The position numbers and the translations under genes are program-made. A DNA stretch of 64,000 nt from the NCBI RefSeq assembly GCF_040371945.1, contig NZ_BAABWS010000001.1, positions 1,054,001-1,118,000 on the forward strand. The letters run 5' to 3'. Positions 50,633-59,839 of the stretch are shown in pieces. The first letter of the stretch is position 1; every line of letters starts with the position of its first letter. Under the pieces are notes generated by a model. It saw only the letters and a program-made list of their open reading frames with translations, searched no databases and was not told the origin of the DNA. This stretch comes from Litorivita sp040371945 (GTDB lineage Bacteria > Pseudomonadota > Alphaproteobacteria > Rhodobacterales > Rhodobacteraceae).

Positions 50633-52463
50633 AAAATTCCGCATCCGCCGCGCCGCGCCTTTGACCGAAGGACAGCCCGCAGCCCCTGCACAAAACGCAG
50701 CCCCGCAAGGCGCTGCGCCCGCACCCGCGCGCCCCGAGGGTATGGGCACACCGCGCAATCAACAAACCGCGCCGCCGCTGCGCCCCGAAGCAACCGGCGC
50801 GCGCGCGCCGACCGCGCAAGACGCAAGACCCGCGCAGGCCGAAGCGGCCCCGCAACCGCGCCCAGCCGCCGCCCCGCCCCAAGGCGCCGCAACGCCGCGC
50901 CCCGCGCAAGCACCCGCGCGCGAGGGCGACGTGTCGTCGGCGCGCGAACACAACACCAGCCTCGATATCGACCATATCCGCAAGGAAGGCCTGACGGGGC
51001 GGCAATTGCGCATGGCCCGCCGTGTCGCGCAAAAGAACGGCCTTGCGCCGACTTCGGATTTTGACGCCGTGCGGCTTTTGCGCGCCAAGGGCATCGATCC
51101 GTTCCAACGCGCCAATATGCTCGAACTGGTGATCCCCCAAGACGCCAGCCACCCCGACGCCCAAGGCGCATTGCCAGACACGGAGGCGGCCGGGGACGGC
51201 CCACCCGCCACCACTGGCCGCGGCGGCCTACCCGCCACGCAACCGGCGCGCAACCAACTGCCGCAAGCGATGAGCGCAAGCCAGAACCTGCCCGCCACGG
51301 ATATGAGCCCCGCCGACCGCCGCGCTATCGAGATCGCGCAAATCCAGCGCGATCTGGCAAAACGTCGCCGCAAGAAATCCATGCTTTTGCTGGCCCGTCT
51401 GTCGGCTTTTGTCTTCTTGCCCACCATCATGGCCGCCTATTATTTCTTTGCCGTGGCAACACCGATGTATTCGGCCAAATCCGAATTTTTGATCCTGCAA
51501 GCCGACAACCAAGGCGGCGGCGGTTTGGGCGGACTTTTGTCCGGCACGCAATTTGCCACCTCGCAAGACAGCATCGCGGTGCAATCCTACCTGCAATCCA
51601 AGGATGCGATGCTACGCCTTGATGGCGACGTCGGCTTTCGCAGTCATTTCCAAAAAGACTACATCGACGCGATCCAACGGCTTGATCCCGACGCCTCGAT
51701 CGAGGATGCCTATAAGATCTTCAAAAAGAACGTAAAAATCGGCTACGATCCGACCGAAGGCGTGCTGCGCATGGAAGTCACCGCCGCCGAGCCGCAAGTC
51801 GCGGCGGTCTTTTCCGAGCATCTGATCGAATATGCCGAAGAGCGCGTTGACGATCTGTCGCGCCGCAAACGCGAAGACGGTATGACCACCGCCGCCGAAA
51901 GCCTTGAGCGCGCCAAACAAGAGCGCCGCGAAGCCCAAGAGCGCCTTGTGCGCCTGCAAGAGGGCACCTTCATCGATCCCGAAGGCATCATCACGGCGCT
52001 GCGCGGGCAGATCAACAATGTCGAGATCCAGTTGCAGGAAAAAGAGCTTCAACTGGCCGCGATGCTCGACAATGCGCGCCCCAACAGCGCCAAGGTCGAA
52101 GGCGCACGCGGCGATGTGCGCCGCTTGCAAGCGCTGCTCAATGAATTGCGCGCAAAGATGACCGATGCGACGACCGGCGAAAGCTCGCTGGCCGAAAAAG
52201 CCGCGCAAATCCAGATGGCGCAGGCCGATCTGGCCACTGCCGACCTGTTCTTGCAATCGGCGCTACAGAACGAAAAACAAACCGCTTTGGAGGCCAACCG
52301 TCAGGTGCGCTATCTCACCACATCGGTGCGCCCCGTCGCCCCCGAAGACCCCTCCTACCCCAAGGGATTTGAGAATACCGTTCTCGCCTTCTTGATCTTT
52401 TCGGGCATCTATCTGATGGTCTCCCTGACTTCTTCGATCCTCAGAGAACAGGTATCCTCGTAA
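50610..52463 (+). CDS. kpsE: Capsule export inner-membrane protein, KpsE type, with long cytoplasmic N-terminus
   Basis: The 617-residue protein is a polysaccharide co-polymerase-like component that reaches across the periplasm. The first 110 residues are Pro/Ala/Gln rich. A conserved-looking block follows at about 112-175 (LDIDHIRKEGLTGRQLRMARRVAQ), then a linker, a helix at about 258-282 (LLLARLSAFVFLPTIMAAYYFFAV), a long periplasmic coiled coil (about 430-560) and a C-terminal helix at about 590-610. E. coli KpsE is about 380 residues with its first helix near the start, so here there are some 230 extra cytoplasmic residues. The 23-base overlap with kpsT indicates tight coupling. Confidence 0.87.
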   Translation: MTTKPKARKFRIRRAAPLTEGQPAAPAQNAAPQGAAPAPARPEGMGTPRNQQTAPPLRPEATGARAPTAQDARPAQAEAAPQPRPAAAPPQGAATPRPAQAPAREGDVSSAREHNTSLDIDHIRKEGLTGRQLRMARRVAQKNGLAPTSDFDAVRLLRAKGIDPFQRANMLELVIPQDASHPDAQGALPDTEAAGDGPPATTGRGGLPATQPARNQLPQAMSASQNLPATDMSPADRRAIEIAQIQRDLAKRRRKKSMLLLARLSAFVFLPTIMAAYYFFAVATPMYSAKSEFLILQADNQGGGGLGGLLSGTQFATSQDSIAVQSYLQSKDAMLRLDGDVGFRSHFQKDYIDAIQRLDPDASIEDAYKIFKKNVKIGYDPTEGVLRMEVTAAEPQVAAVFSEHLIEYAEERVDDLSRRKREDGMTTAAESLERAKQERREAQERLVRLQEGTFIDPEGIITALRGQINNVEIQLQEKELQLAAMLDNARPNSAKVEGARGDVRRLQALLNELRAKMTDATTGESSLAEKAAQIQMAQADLATADLFLQSALQNEKQTALEANRQVRYLTTSVRPVAPEDPSYPKGFENTVLAFLIFSGIYLMVSLTSSILREQVSS

Positions 52464-52464
52464 C

Positions 52465-53298
52465 ATGACGGACGTAAAAATCGGGGCTTTGACCGTTGGT
52501 CAAACCCGCCCGCTCACCGTGATTGCCGGCCCGTGCCAGCTTGAAAGCCTCGATCATGCCTTGATGATCGCCAGCGCCATGCAAAAGGCCTGCGCCGCTG
52601 CAAAGGCGCAATTCATTTTCAAGGGCAGTTTTGACAAGGCCAACCGCACCTCCGTCACGGGCAAACGCGGCCTTGGCATCGACGAGGGCCTGCGTGTGAT
52701 GGAGGCCGTAAAGGCCGAGCTTGGCGTGCCGGTTCTGACCGATATCCACAATGAGGCGCAATGCACCCCCGTGGCCGAGGTGTGCGATGTCTTGCAAATC
52801 CCCGCCTTCTTGTGCCGCCAAACCGATCTGTTGATCGCGGCGGGCAAAACCGGCGCGGTGATCAACGTCAAAAAGGGGCAGTTCCTCGCCCCTTGGGACA
52901 TGGCCAATGTCGTCGCCAAAATCGAGAGCACCGGCAACACCCGCATTTTGCTGACCGAGCGCGGCACCTCATTTGGCTACAACACGCTGGTCGCCGATAT
53001 GCGCGCCCTGCCGCAAATGGCCGCGACCGGATACCCCGTTGTGATGGATGCCACCCATTCGGTGCAGCAACCTGGCGGGATGGGCGGATCATCGGGCGGG
53101 CAACGCGAATTTGCCCCCGTTATGGCCCGCGCTGCTGTCGCCATTGGCGTCGCTGCGGTGTTTATCGAAACTCATGAGGCCCCCGATACCGCCCCCTCGG
53201 ACGGGCCCAACATGATCCCGCTCGATCAAATGCCCGATCTGGTGCAAACGCTTATGGAATTCGACCATTTGGCCAAAGCGCACCCGCTCAAGCTTTAA
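52465..53298 (+). CDS. kdsA: 3-deoxy-D-manno-octulosonate 8-phosphate synthase
   Basis: The 277-residue aldolase joins phosphoenolpyruvate and arabinose 5-phosphate to Kdo-8-phosphate for lipopolysaccharide and Kdo-containing capsules. Motifs: VIAGPCQLES near the start, FIFKGSFDKANRTS at about 51-64, LTDIHNEAQC and ERGTSFGYNTLVADMR. It starts one base after the kpsE stop, so it is in the export operon, consistent with Kdo linkers of ABC-exported capsules. Confidence 0.97.
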   Translation: MTDVKIGALTVGQTRPLTVIAGPCQLESLDHALMIASAMQKACAAAKAQFIFKGSFDKANRTSVTGKRGLGIDEGLRVMEAVKAELGVPVLTDIHNEAQCTPVAEVCDVLQIPAFLCRQTDLLIAAGKTGAVINVKKGQFLAPWDMANVVAKIESTGNTRILLTERGTSFGYNTLVADMRALPQMAATGYPVVMDATHSVQQPGGMGGSSGGQREFAPVMARAAVAIGVAAVFIETHEAPDTAPSDGPNMIPLDQMPDLVQTLMEFDHLAKAHPLKL

Positions 53299-53356
53299 CC
53301 CCGCCCATTCCACGCTATGATTTTCGTCAAGACCTGACCAAAGAGAGATTGATCCC

Positions 53357-54853
53357 GTGACCAAACCATTGCCCACCGTCGCCCCCAACACTTGGGAATT
53401 CCTGCGCGATCCGATGATCACCCCGACCGGATTTCGTGAATATGACGCCCGCTGGAAATACCCCGAAGAGATCAACCTGCCTGGCATGACGGCGCTGGGT
53501 CTCGGCATCGGCACGCAAATGCACCTGCGCGGGATCGAGCCCGTGATCGCGGTCGGAAACGATTACCGCGACTATTCGCTGACCATCAAGAACGCGCTGA
53601 TCCTTGGCCTTGTGCAAGCAGGCGTCACCGTCAAAGACATCGGCCCTTGCATCACGCCGATGGCCTATTTCAGCTCGTTCCATTTGGGCGTGCCCGGCGT
53701 GGCGATGGTCACGGCCTCGCACAATCCCAACGGTTGGACGGGCGTGAAAATGGGCTTTGACATGCCGCTCACCCACGGCCCCGACGAGATGAATGAGCTC
53801 AAAGACATCGTGCTCAATGACAAGGGCGTGGCCCGTGACGGCGGCAAATACGAATTCGTCGACGGCGTGTTCGACGCCTATATGGACGACCTCGTGGGCG
53901 ATTTCAAAATGACCCGCAAGCTCAAGGTCGTTTGCGCGACGGGCAACGGCACGGCCTCGGCCTATGGGCCCAAACTCTTTGAACGGATCGGCGTCGAAGT
54001 CGTCGAGAGCCACAATGCGCTCGACTACACTTTCCCTCACTACAACCCCAACCCCGAAGCGATGGAAATGCTCCATGACATGAGCGCCTCGGTCAAAGCC
54101 TCGGGCGCGGATTTCGCGCTTGGTTTTGACGGCGATGGCGACCGCTGCGGCGTGGTGGATGACGAAGGCGAAGAGATTTTCGCCGATAAGGTCGGCGTCA
54201 TCATGGCCCGTGATCTGTCAAAGATTTACCCCAACTCGACCTTTGTCGCGGATGTGAAATCCACAGGCCTGTTTGCCTCTGATCCCGAGCTTATCGCCAA
54301 TGGCGTTAAGGCGGATTACTGGAAAACCGGCCATAGCCATATGAAACGCCGCGTGCATGAGCTTGGCGCTTTGGCGGGCTTCGAGAAATCGGGCCACTAC
54401 TTCATGGCCGAACCTGTGGGCCGCGGATATGACGACGGCATGCGGGTCGCGGTCGAGATTTGTAAATTGATGGACCGCAACCCCGATATGAAAATGTCGG
54501 ACCTGCGCAAAGCCCTGCCGGTGACCTATTCAACGCCGACCATGTCGCCCTATTGCTCGGACCTCGAAAAATACGAGGTGCTCGAACGCTTGGTCGCCAA
54601 ACTGGTCGCCAAAGCCGACGCAGGCGATACATTCGCAGGCCGTGCCATCAAAGAGGTGGTCACCGTCAACGGCGCCCGCGTGATCCTCGACAATGGCTCT
54701 TGGGGCCTCGTGCGCGCCTCATCGAACACGCCCAATCTGGTCGTGGTCTGCGAAAGCTCGGTCAGCGACGCGGAACTGCGCGCGATCTTCAAAGAGGTCG
54801 ATGATGTGATCCGTACCGAACCCTCGGTCGGCGATTACGACCAGACGTTCTAA
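53357..54853 (+). CDS. Phosphomannomutase/phosphoglucomutase
   Basis: The 498-residue alpha-D-phosphohexomutase interconverts hexose 6- and 1-phosphates, supplying sugar nucleotides for polysaccharide. The active serine is in VTASHNPNGWTGVKMG at about 115-130, the metal loop in LGFDGDGDRCGVVDDEG at about 255-271, and the phosphate-binding end in RASSNTPNLVV. It starts with GTG at 53357 after AAAGAGAGATTGATCCC and is the last gene of the kps-kdsA unit. Substrate preference (mannose or glucose) cannot be told. Confidence 0.92.
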   Translation: MTKPLPTVAPNTWEFLRDPMITPTGFREYDARWKYPEEINLPGMTALGLGIGTQMHLRGIEPVIAVGNDYRDYSLTIKNALILGLVQAGVTVKDIGPCITPMAYFSSFHLGVPGVAMVTASHNPNGWTGVKMGFDMPLTHGPDEMNELKDIVLNDKGVARDGGKYEFVDGVFDAYMDDLVGDFKMTRKLKVVCATGNGTASAYGPKLFERIGVEVVESHNALDYTFPHYNPNPEAMEMLHDMSASVKASGADFALGFDGDGDRCGVVDDEGEEIFADKVGVIMARDLSKIYPNSTFVADVKSTGLFASDPELIANGVKADYWKTGHSHMKRRVHELGALAGFEKSGHYFMAEPVGRGYDDGMRVAVEICKLMDRNPDMKMSDLRKALPVTYSTPTMSPYCSDLEKYEVLERLVAKLVAKADAGDTFAGRAIKEVVTVNGARVILDNGSWGLVRASSNTPNLVVVCESSVSDAELRAIFKEVDDVIRTEPSVGDYDQTF

Positions 54854-54864
54854 ATCAGCATGCT

Positions 54865-54900
54865 GGCCCGAACCGCGCCTGTGGTTCGGGCCCCGCTTTT
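54865..54900 (+). terminator. Terminator after the phosphohexomutase gene
   Basis: GGCCCGAACC (54865-54874) and GGTTCGGGCC (54883-54892) form a 10-bp stem followed by CCGCTTTT; the T-tract is a little displaced. Confidence 0.75.
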
Positions 54901-54918
54901 CCATGGGGCAGGCCAGAC

Positions 54919-56916
54919 CTAGGCCGCCAACCCGCGCCCCTTGAGCAAAGCCTCAACACCTGGAAGCCGCCCGCGGAAGGCCTCGTAAAGCGCGCCTGCA
55001 TCCTCGGACCCGCCTTTGGACAGGATATGCTCTTCGAGCGCCCTTGCGAGATCAGGGTCAAAGGCATCGCCCTTTTCCTCGAAGGCTTCAAACGCATCCG
55101 CATCCATCACCTCGGACCACATATAGCTGTAGTAACCGCTCGAATATCCGTCGCCCGAAAACACATGGGCGAACTGCGGCGTGGCGTGACGCATGGCAAT
55201 GGCACGCGGCATGCCGATGCTCTCCAAAATCTGCGCCTGCCGTGCCATCGGATCACTGGGCGGCGTGCCTTGGTGAAACTCCAGATCGACCAAAGCCGAG
55301 GCGACATATTCGACCGTGGCAAAGCCTTGCCCGAAATTCGCAGCCGCCAGCAGTTTTTCCAACATCTCCTGCGGCATCGCCTCGCCGGTTTCGGCATGGA
55401 TCGCAAACTCGGCCAGAACCTGCGGCACTTCGAGCCAATGTTCATAAAGCTGGCTGGGCAATTCAACGAAATCGCGCGCCACCGAGGTGCCCGAAATGCT
55501 TTCATATGTCACATTTGACAGCATCTGGTGCAGCGCATGGCCGAACTCGTGAAACAGCGTGCGCGCATCGTCATAAGAAAGCAGCGCCGGATCGCCCTTG
55601 GCGAAATTGCACACGTTGATCACCACGGGGCTTTGCACCTGCGGATGCTTGGCCTGACTGCGCATGGCAGAGCACCACGCCCCCGACCGTTTGGAGCCGC
55701 GCGCGAAGTAATCGCCAATGAAAACAGCCACATGCGCGCCATCTCGGGTAACTTCCCATGCGCGGCAATCGCGGTGGTAAAGCGGCACGTCGAGCGGCGT
55801 GAACTCCAGCCCGAAAAGCCGCGTCGCGCAAGCAAAAGAAGCCTCGATCATCTTGTCGAGTTGCAGGTAAGGTTTGAGCGCCGCCTCGTCAAAATCAAAC
55901 GCCTCGGCGCGCATCTTCTCGGCATAGTAATGCCAATCCCACGGCTCCAGATCACCGTTCAGCCCGTCGCGATGTAGCATCGCCTCAAGCTTTTGCGCAT
56001 CCGCCTCGGCGCGCGCTTTGGCCGGTGCCCATACCGCCATCAACAACTCGCGCACCGCCTCGGGCGTCTTGGCCATTTCGGTCTCGAGCTTGTAATCGGC
56101 AAAGCTGTCATAGCCCAAAAGCTGCGCCCGCTCATGGCGCAGGGCAAGGATTTCCTTGGCGATCTCGGGGTTCTTCGCGGCCCCGCGCGCCGTAAAGGCC
56201 CGCCAGACCTTTTCGCGCAGATCGCGGCGCGGCGAACTGGCCAAAAACGGCGTGGCCAAGGACCGCGACAGGGTGATCACCGGCCCTGTATTCGCCTCCG
56301 CCCCCGCCGCGCGGGCCGCATCGATCAAAAACTGCGGTAGCCCCTCCAAATCGGCCTCGGCCAATTCCATTTTCCATTCGCGCTCATCGGCCAATAGATT
56401 TTGCGTAAACTCGGTGCCCAGAACCGCCAAGCGCGATTTGATCGCCTGCATCCGCTTATCCGCCGCCCCTTCAAGCGCCGCGCCCGAGCGCACAAAGCTG
56501 CGATGGGTCAGCATCAAAACCCGCGCCTGCTCATCACTCAGCGGCAAGGCGTCGCGCCCGTCCCAAAGCGCCTCGACCCGCGCAAAAAGCGCCTTGTTTG
56601 ACGAAATTTTCGAGGCGTGATCGGCCAGAGCAGGGGAAAACTTGCGCTGCAACGCCTCGCGCTCGGCGTTGCTATCGGCCCCCGCAACCGTGAAAAACAC
56701 CGACAGAACCCGATCCAGATCCTTGCCCGCCGCCTCCAGCGCCCCGATGGTATTGTCAAAATCGGGCGCCGCGCCGTTTTGTGCGATGGCCTCGATCTCG
56801 GCCTCATGGCTGGCCAAGGCTTCGGCAAATGCGGGTTCGAAATCCGCATCCGAAATCGCATCAAACGGGGCCATCTCGAAACGGCTGGTCCATCGGGTCA
56901 AAAGCGGGTTGGTCAT
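54919..56916 (-). CDS. prlC: M3-family zinc oligopeptidase (oligopeptidase A/Dcp type)
   Basis: The 665-residue metallopeptidase degrades short peptides in the cytoplasm. The zinc motif is LFHEFGHALHQML (HExxH) at about 461-473, with the downstream Glu ligand in the following helix (ESISGTSVARDFVELPSQL). The N-terminus PFDAISDADFEPAFAEALASHEAEIEAIA is typical of PrlC/Dcp. No signal peptide is seen. PrlC and Dcp are hard to separate by eye, so the symbol is tentative. It is the last gene in the coaBC-dut-moeB direction. Confidence 0.88.
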   Translation of the reverse strand: MTNPLLTRWTSRFEMAPFDAISDADFEPAFAEALASHEAEIEAIAQNGAAPDFDNTIGALEAAGKDLDRVLSVFFTVAGADSNAEREALQRKFSPALADHASKISSNKALFARVEALWDGRDALPLSDEQARVLMLTHRSFVRSGAALEGAADKRMQAIKSRLAVLGTEFTQNLLADEREWKMELAEADLEGLPQFLIDAARAAGAEANTGPVITLSRSLATPFLASSPRRDLREKVWRAFTARGAAKNPEIAKEILALRHERAQLLGYDSFADYKLETEMAKTPEAVRELLMAVWAPAKARAEADAQKLEAMLHRDGLNGDLEPWDWHYYAEKMRAEAFDFDEAALKPYLQLDKMIEASFACATRLFGLEFTPLDVPLYHRDCRAWEVTRDGAHVAVFIGDYFARGSKRSGAWCSAMRSQAKHPQVQSPVVINVCNFAKGDPALLSYDDARTLFHEFGHALHQMLSNVTYESISGTSVARDFVELPSQLYEHWLEVPQVLAEFAIHAETGEAMPQEMLEKLLAAANFGQGFATVEYVASALVDLEFHQGTPPSDPMARQAQILESIGMPRAIAMRHATPQFAHVFSGDGYSSGYYSYMWSEVMDADAFEAFEEKGDAFDPDLARALEEHILSKGGSEDAGALYEAFRGRLPGVEALLKGRGLAA

Positions 56917-56952
56917 GGCGGCTCTCCTTTGCGCCCAAGCTATGCCCGCGCC

Positions 56953-58002
56953 TCAGGAGTTTCCAGAGCCTTTGCCGCCGCACACCGGACAATCGCCGCA
57001 CGGTTTGAGCGCGATCTTGCGGCTTTCGCCATAAAGCGCGTCGTAAATGAGCATCTGCGCGCGCAAAGCCGATCCCGCGCCGGTGATCACTTTGACCGCT
57101 TCCATCGCCATCATCGCCCCGATCACCCCCGGAAGCGGCGCCGCGACCCCCGCCTCGGCGCAAGACGGCGCCAGCCCCGCCGCGGGCGCTTCGGGGAAGA
57201 TGCATTGATAACACGGCCCGCCGCTTTGCGGATCGAACACCGAAAGCTGCCCCTCCCATTGCGACAAGGCGCCTGAAATCAACGGGATGCCCGCCGCAAC
57301 TGCCATGCGGTTCGCCGCATAGCGCGTCTCGAAATTATCGGTGCCGTCGAGGATCAGATCATACTCGCCCAGCGTTTCGGCAAAGCCCTCGTCAAACCGC
57401 CGCTGATAGGGCCGCACGGTGATAAAGGGGTTCTGCGCCTGCATCGCCCGCTGCGCCGAAAACACCTTGGGCATGTCGATATTGGCGTCGGGGTGGATGA
57501 CCTGCCGTTGCAGATTGGAGTTCTCCACCACATCGGCATCAATCACGCCGATGGTCCCGACACCCGCCGCCGCCAGATACATCAAAGCGGGCGAGCCAAG
57601 CCCCCCCGCCCCGATCACCAAAACCCGCGCCTCCTTGAGCGCGCGCTGCCCCTGACCGCCAAGCTCGCGCAACACGATATGGCGGGCATAGCGTTCCAAT
57701 TCTGTCTGGCTGAACAACGGCTTATCCACAGCATCCGTATCCGCGCCCCGCGCCCGTGCTTTCAACGCGGCAATGACGCGCCCGTAGCCCGCGACCAGAA
57801 CGCCAAACCCGCCAAGTAGCAACCACGGCGCAACCGATCCGCCCGTTTGCATGCGCAGCGCCGCGCCTTGGGGCAAGACCAGATGCATCAACACCACCGC
57901 CGCCCAAAGCGCCGCGATCATGCCCCATCGCAAGGAACGCGGCGCGCCCATCAGCGCCCCGATCCCCCAAAGCGCACCTGCCATGGCAATAACCGTGATC
58001 AT
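56953..58002 (-). CDS. moeB: Molybdopterin-synthase adenylyltransferase (MoeB/ThiF family)
   Basis: The 349-residue E1-like enzyme adenylates the C-terminus of a MoaD/ThiS-type carrier. The nucleotide site is VIGAGGLGSPALMYLAAAGVG at about 130-150, followed by DVVENSNLQRQVIH. Zinc cysteines are in CYQC (about 258-261) and CGDCPVC near the C-terminus. Unlike E. coli MoeB (249 residues) it has an N-terminal extension with three hydrophobic segments (about 1-18, 26-42, 58-74), so it may be membrane-anchored. It overlaps dut by ATGA. Confidence 0.88.
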   Translation of the reverse strand: MITVIAMAGALWGIGALMGAPRSLRWGMIAALWAAVVLMHLVLPQGAALRMQTGGSVAPWLLLGGFGVLVAGYGRVIAALKARARGADTDAVDKPLFSQTELERYARHIVLRELGGQGQRALKEARVLVIGAGGLGSPALMYLAAAGVGTIGVIDADVVENSNLQRQVIHPDANIDMPKVFSAQRAMQAQNPFITVRPYQRRFDEGFAETLGEYDLILDGTDNFETRYAANRMAVAAGIPLISGALSQWEGQLSVFDPQSGGPCYQCIFPEAPAAGLAPSCAEAGVAAPLPGVIGAMMAMEAVKVITGAGSALRAQMLIYDALYGESRKIALKPCGDCPVCGGKGSGNS

Positions 58003-58454
58003 TCGCGCCCCGTCGACCCGAACCCGCCCGCGCCGCGCGCGGTCTCGCTCAAGGCTTCGGCGATCTCGAAGCGCGCCTGCAACACCGGCGCAACGATCAT
58101 TTGTGCGATCCGCTCGCCATGCGCCACGTAAAACAATTCCTGCCCCGCATTGAGCAAAATCACCCCCAAGGGACCGCGATAATCGCTGTCAATCGTGCCA
58201 GGGCTATTGGGCAAGGTGATCCCATGCTTGAGAGCAAGCCCCGAGCGCGGGCGCAATTGCACCTCATATCCCGCAGGAACCTCCAGATGCAGCCCCGTCG
58301 GGATCAAGGCCCGTGCGCCTGGCGCCAATGAAATCCCCGTCCGGTCAGGGAAGTTCGCGCGCAGGTCCGCACCCGCCGCCTGCGCGCTTTCATAGCGCGG
58401 CAAAGGCTGCGAGCGGTCCGCCGCCTCTGCCCATTTCAGCTTCACGGTGATCAT
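57999..58454 (-). CDS. dut: Deoxyuridine 5'-triphosphate nucleotidohydrolase
   Basis: The 151-residue homotrimeric dUTPase prevents uracil incorporation and supplies dUMP. All five family motifs are recognisable, including AAGADLRA, RPRSGLALKHG, NSPGTIDSDYRGPLGV and GERIAQMIV, and the C-terminal GAGGFGSTGR arm. I use the ATG ending at 58454; the longer frame is not conserved. It lies between coaBC (52 bases) and moeB (ATGA overlap); coaBC-dut adjacency is widespread in proteobacteria. Confidence 0.96.
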   Translation of the reverse strand: MITVKLKWAEAADRSQPLPRYESAQAAGADLRANFPDRTGISLAPGARALIPTGLHLEVPAGYEVQLRPRSGLALKHGITLPNSPGTIDSDYRGPLGVILLNAGQELFYVAHGERIAQMIVAPVLQARFEIAEALSETARGAGGFGSTGRE

Positions 58455-58506
58455 CGCGCCCGCCTCTTTTTGCTGTCTTCCACTATGCCCGCCAAGGGCG
58501 CGAAAT

Positions 58507-59703
58507 CTATTGCACCAAAGCCTCGGCAATACGCGCGGCCAGCTTCTCTGCCACCGCCCCCTTGCCCATACGCGGCCAGCTTTCGGCGCCGTCGCCGGAA
58601 ATCAAGACCACGGCATTTTCGCTGCCGCCCATGATGCCGGTTTCGGGGCGCACGTCATTGGCCACGATCCAATCGCATCCTTTACGCTCCCGTTTCGCCG
58701 TTGCATGGGCGACCACATCATCGGTCTCGGCGGCAAAACCGACGACCAGTTTCGGACGCCCCTGCGCCATCTGGCTCACCCCCGCGAGGATATCGGGGTT
58801 CTCGGAAAATTCCAAAACCGGCAAAGCGCCGTCTTTTTTCTTGATTTTCGAGGCCGAAGCCGAGGCCACGCGCCAGTCGGCCACAGCGGCCGCAAACACT
58901 GCCGCATCGGCGGGCAAGGCGCTCTCGACCGCCTCTTTCATTTGCGCCGCAGTTTCGACCCGCACCACCTCGACATGCGGCGGCGGCGGCACATCGGCGG
59001 GGCCCGTCACAAACACCACCTCGGCCCCCAAAGCCGCCAGCGCCGCAGCAATCGCCGTGCCCTGCGCACCGGACGAGCGATTGGCAATATATCTCACCGG
59101 ATCAATGGGTTCATGGGTCGGACCAGAGGTCACAATGATGCGCTTGCCTTGCAAGACCCCCGCTTCGAAATAGGTCTCGGCCGCCATCAAAATATCGGGC
59201 ACCTCGGCCATACGCCCCGCGCCGAATTCGCCGCAGGCCATTTCGCCCGCATCGGGGCCGACAAAGCGAATGCCATCGGATTTGAGTTGCGCAATATTGC
59301 GCTGCGTGGCCGGATGCTCCCACATGCGCACATTCATCGCAGGCGCGATAAGCACCGGCGTGTCGGTCGCCAGCAAAAGCGTCGAGGCCAGATCATTGGC
59401 ATGGCCCTGTGCCATCTTGGCCATCAGATCCGCCGTTGCGGGGGCCACCACGATCAAATCGGCGCTGCGCGACAATTGGATATGGCCCATCTCGGCTTCG
59501 GTGGTCAGATCAAAGAGATCGCGGTGCACCGGCGCACCCGCCAAAGCCGCCACCGACAAGGGCGTGACAAATTCTTCTGCAGCGCGCGTCAAAACGGGCG
59601 TGACCTCGGCGCCCAATCCTTTGAGCCGCCGGATCAAATCCAAGGATTTATAAGCCGCGATCCCGCCGCCGATGATGAGCAAAATGCGTTTGGATGCCAG
59701 CAT
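58507..59703 (-). CDS. coaBC: Bifunctional phosphopantothenoylcysteine decarboxylase/synthetase
   Basis: The 398-residue fused enzyme carries out two steps of coenzyme A synthesis. The N-terminal flavin decarboxylase (CoaC) shows GGGIAAYKSLDLIRRL, PAMNVRMWEHPATQRN and the Cys loop GEMACGEFGAGRMAE. The C-terminal synthetase (CoaB) begins VTSGPTHEPIDPVRYIANRSSG at about 190 and has the K-rich VKDD-like loop as KIKKKDGA. It heads the coaBC-dut-moeB-prlC series. Confidence 0.96.
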   Translation of the reverse strand: MLASKRILLIIGGGIAAYKSLDLIRRLKGLGAEVTPVLTRAAEEFVTPLSVAALAGAPVHRDLFDLTTEAEMGHIQLSRSADLIVVAPATADLMAKMAQGHANDLASTLLLATDTPVLIAPAMNVRMWEHPATQRNIAQLKSDGIRFVGPDAGEMACGEFGAGRMAEVPDILMAAETYFEAGVLQGKRIIVTSGPTHEPIDPVRYIANRSSGAQGTAIAAALAALGAEVVFVTGPADVPPPPHVEVVRVETAAQMKEAVESALPADAAVFAAAVADWRVASASASKIKKKDGALPVLEFSENPDILAGVSQMAQGRPKLVVGFAAETDDVVAHATAKRERKGCDWIVANDVRPETGIMGGSENAVVLISGDGAESWPRMGKGAVAEKLAARIAEALVQ

Positions 59704-59839
59704 TTGGCGTCTCTCCCCTGATGCGCGCGCGGCGCGCCGACCCCGCCGACACTAGGCAGTTGGCCGCCAAGGGGCAAGAGCAAGGCAAAGCACAATAAGA
59801 CCCGCAAATATCGCGGCCCCGACACGTCATGGGATCACA

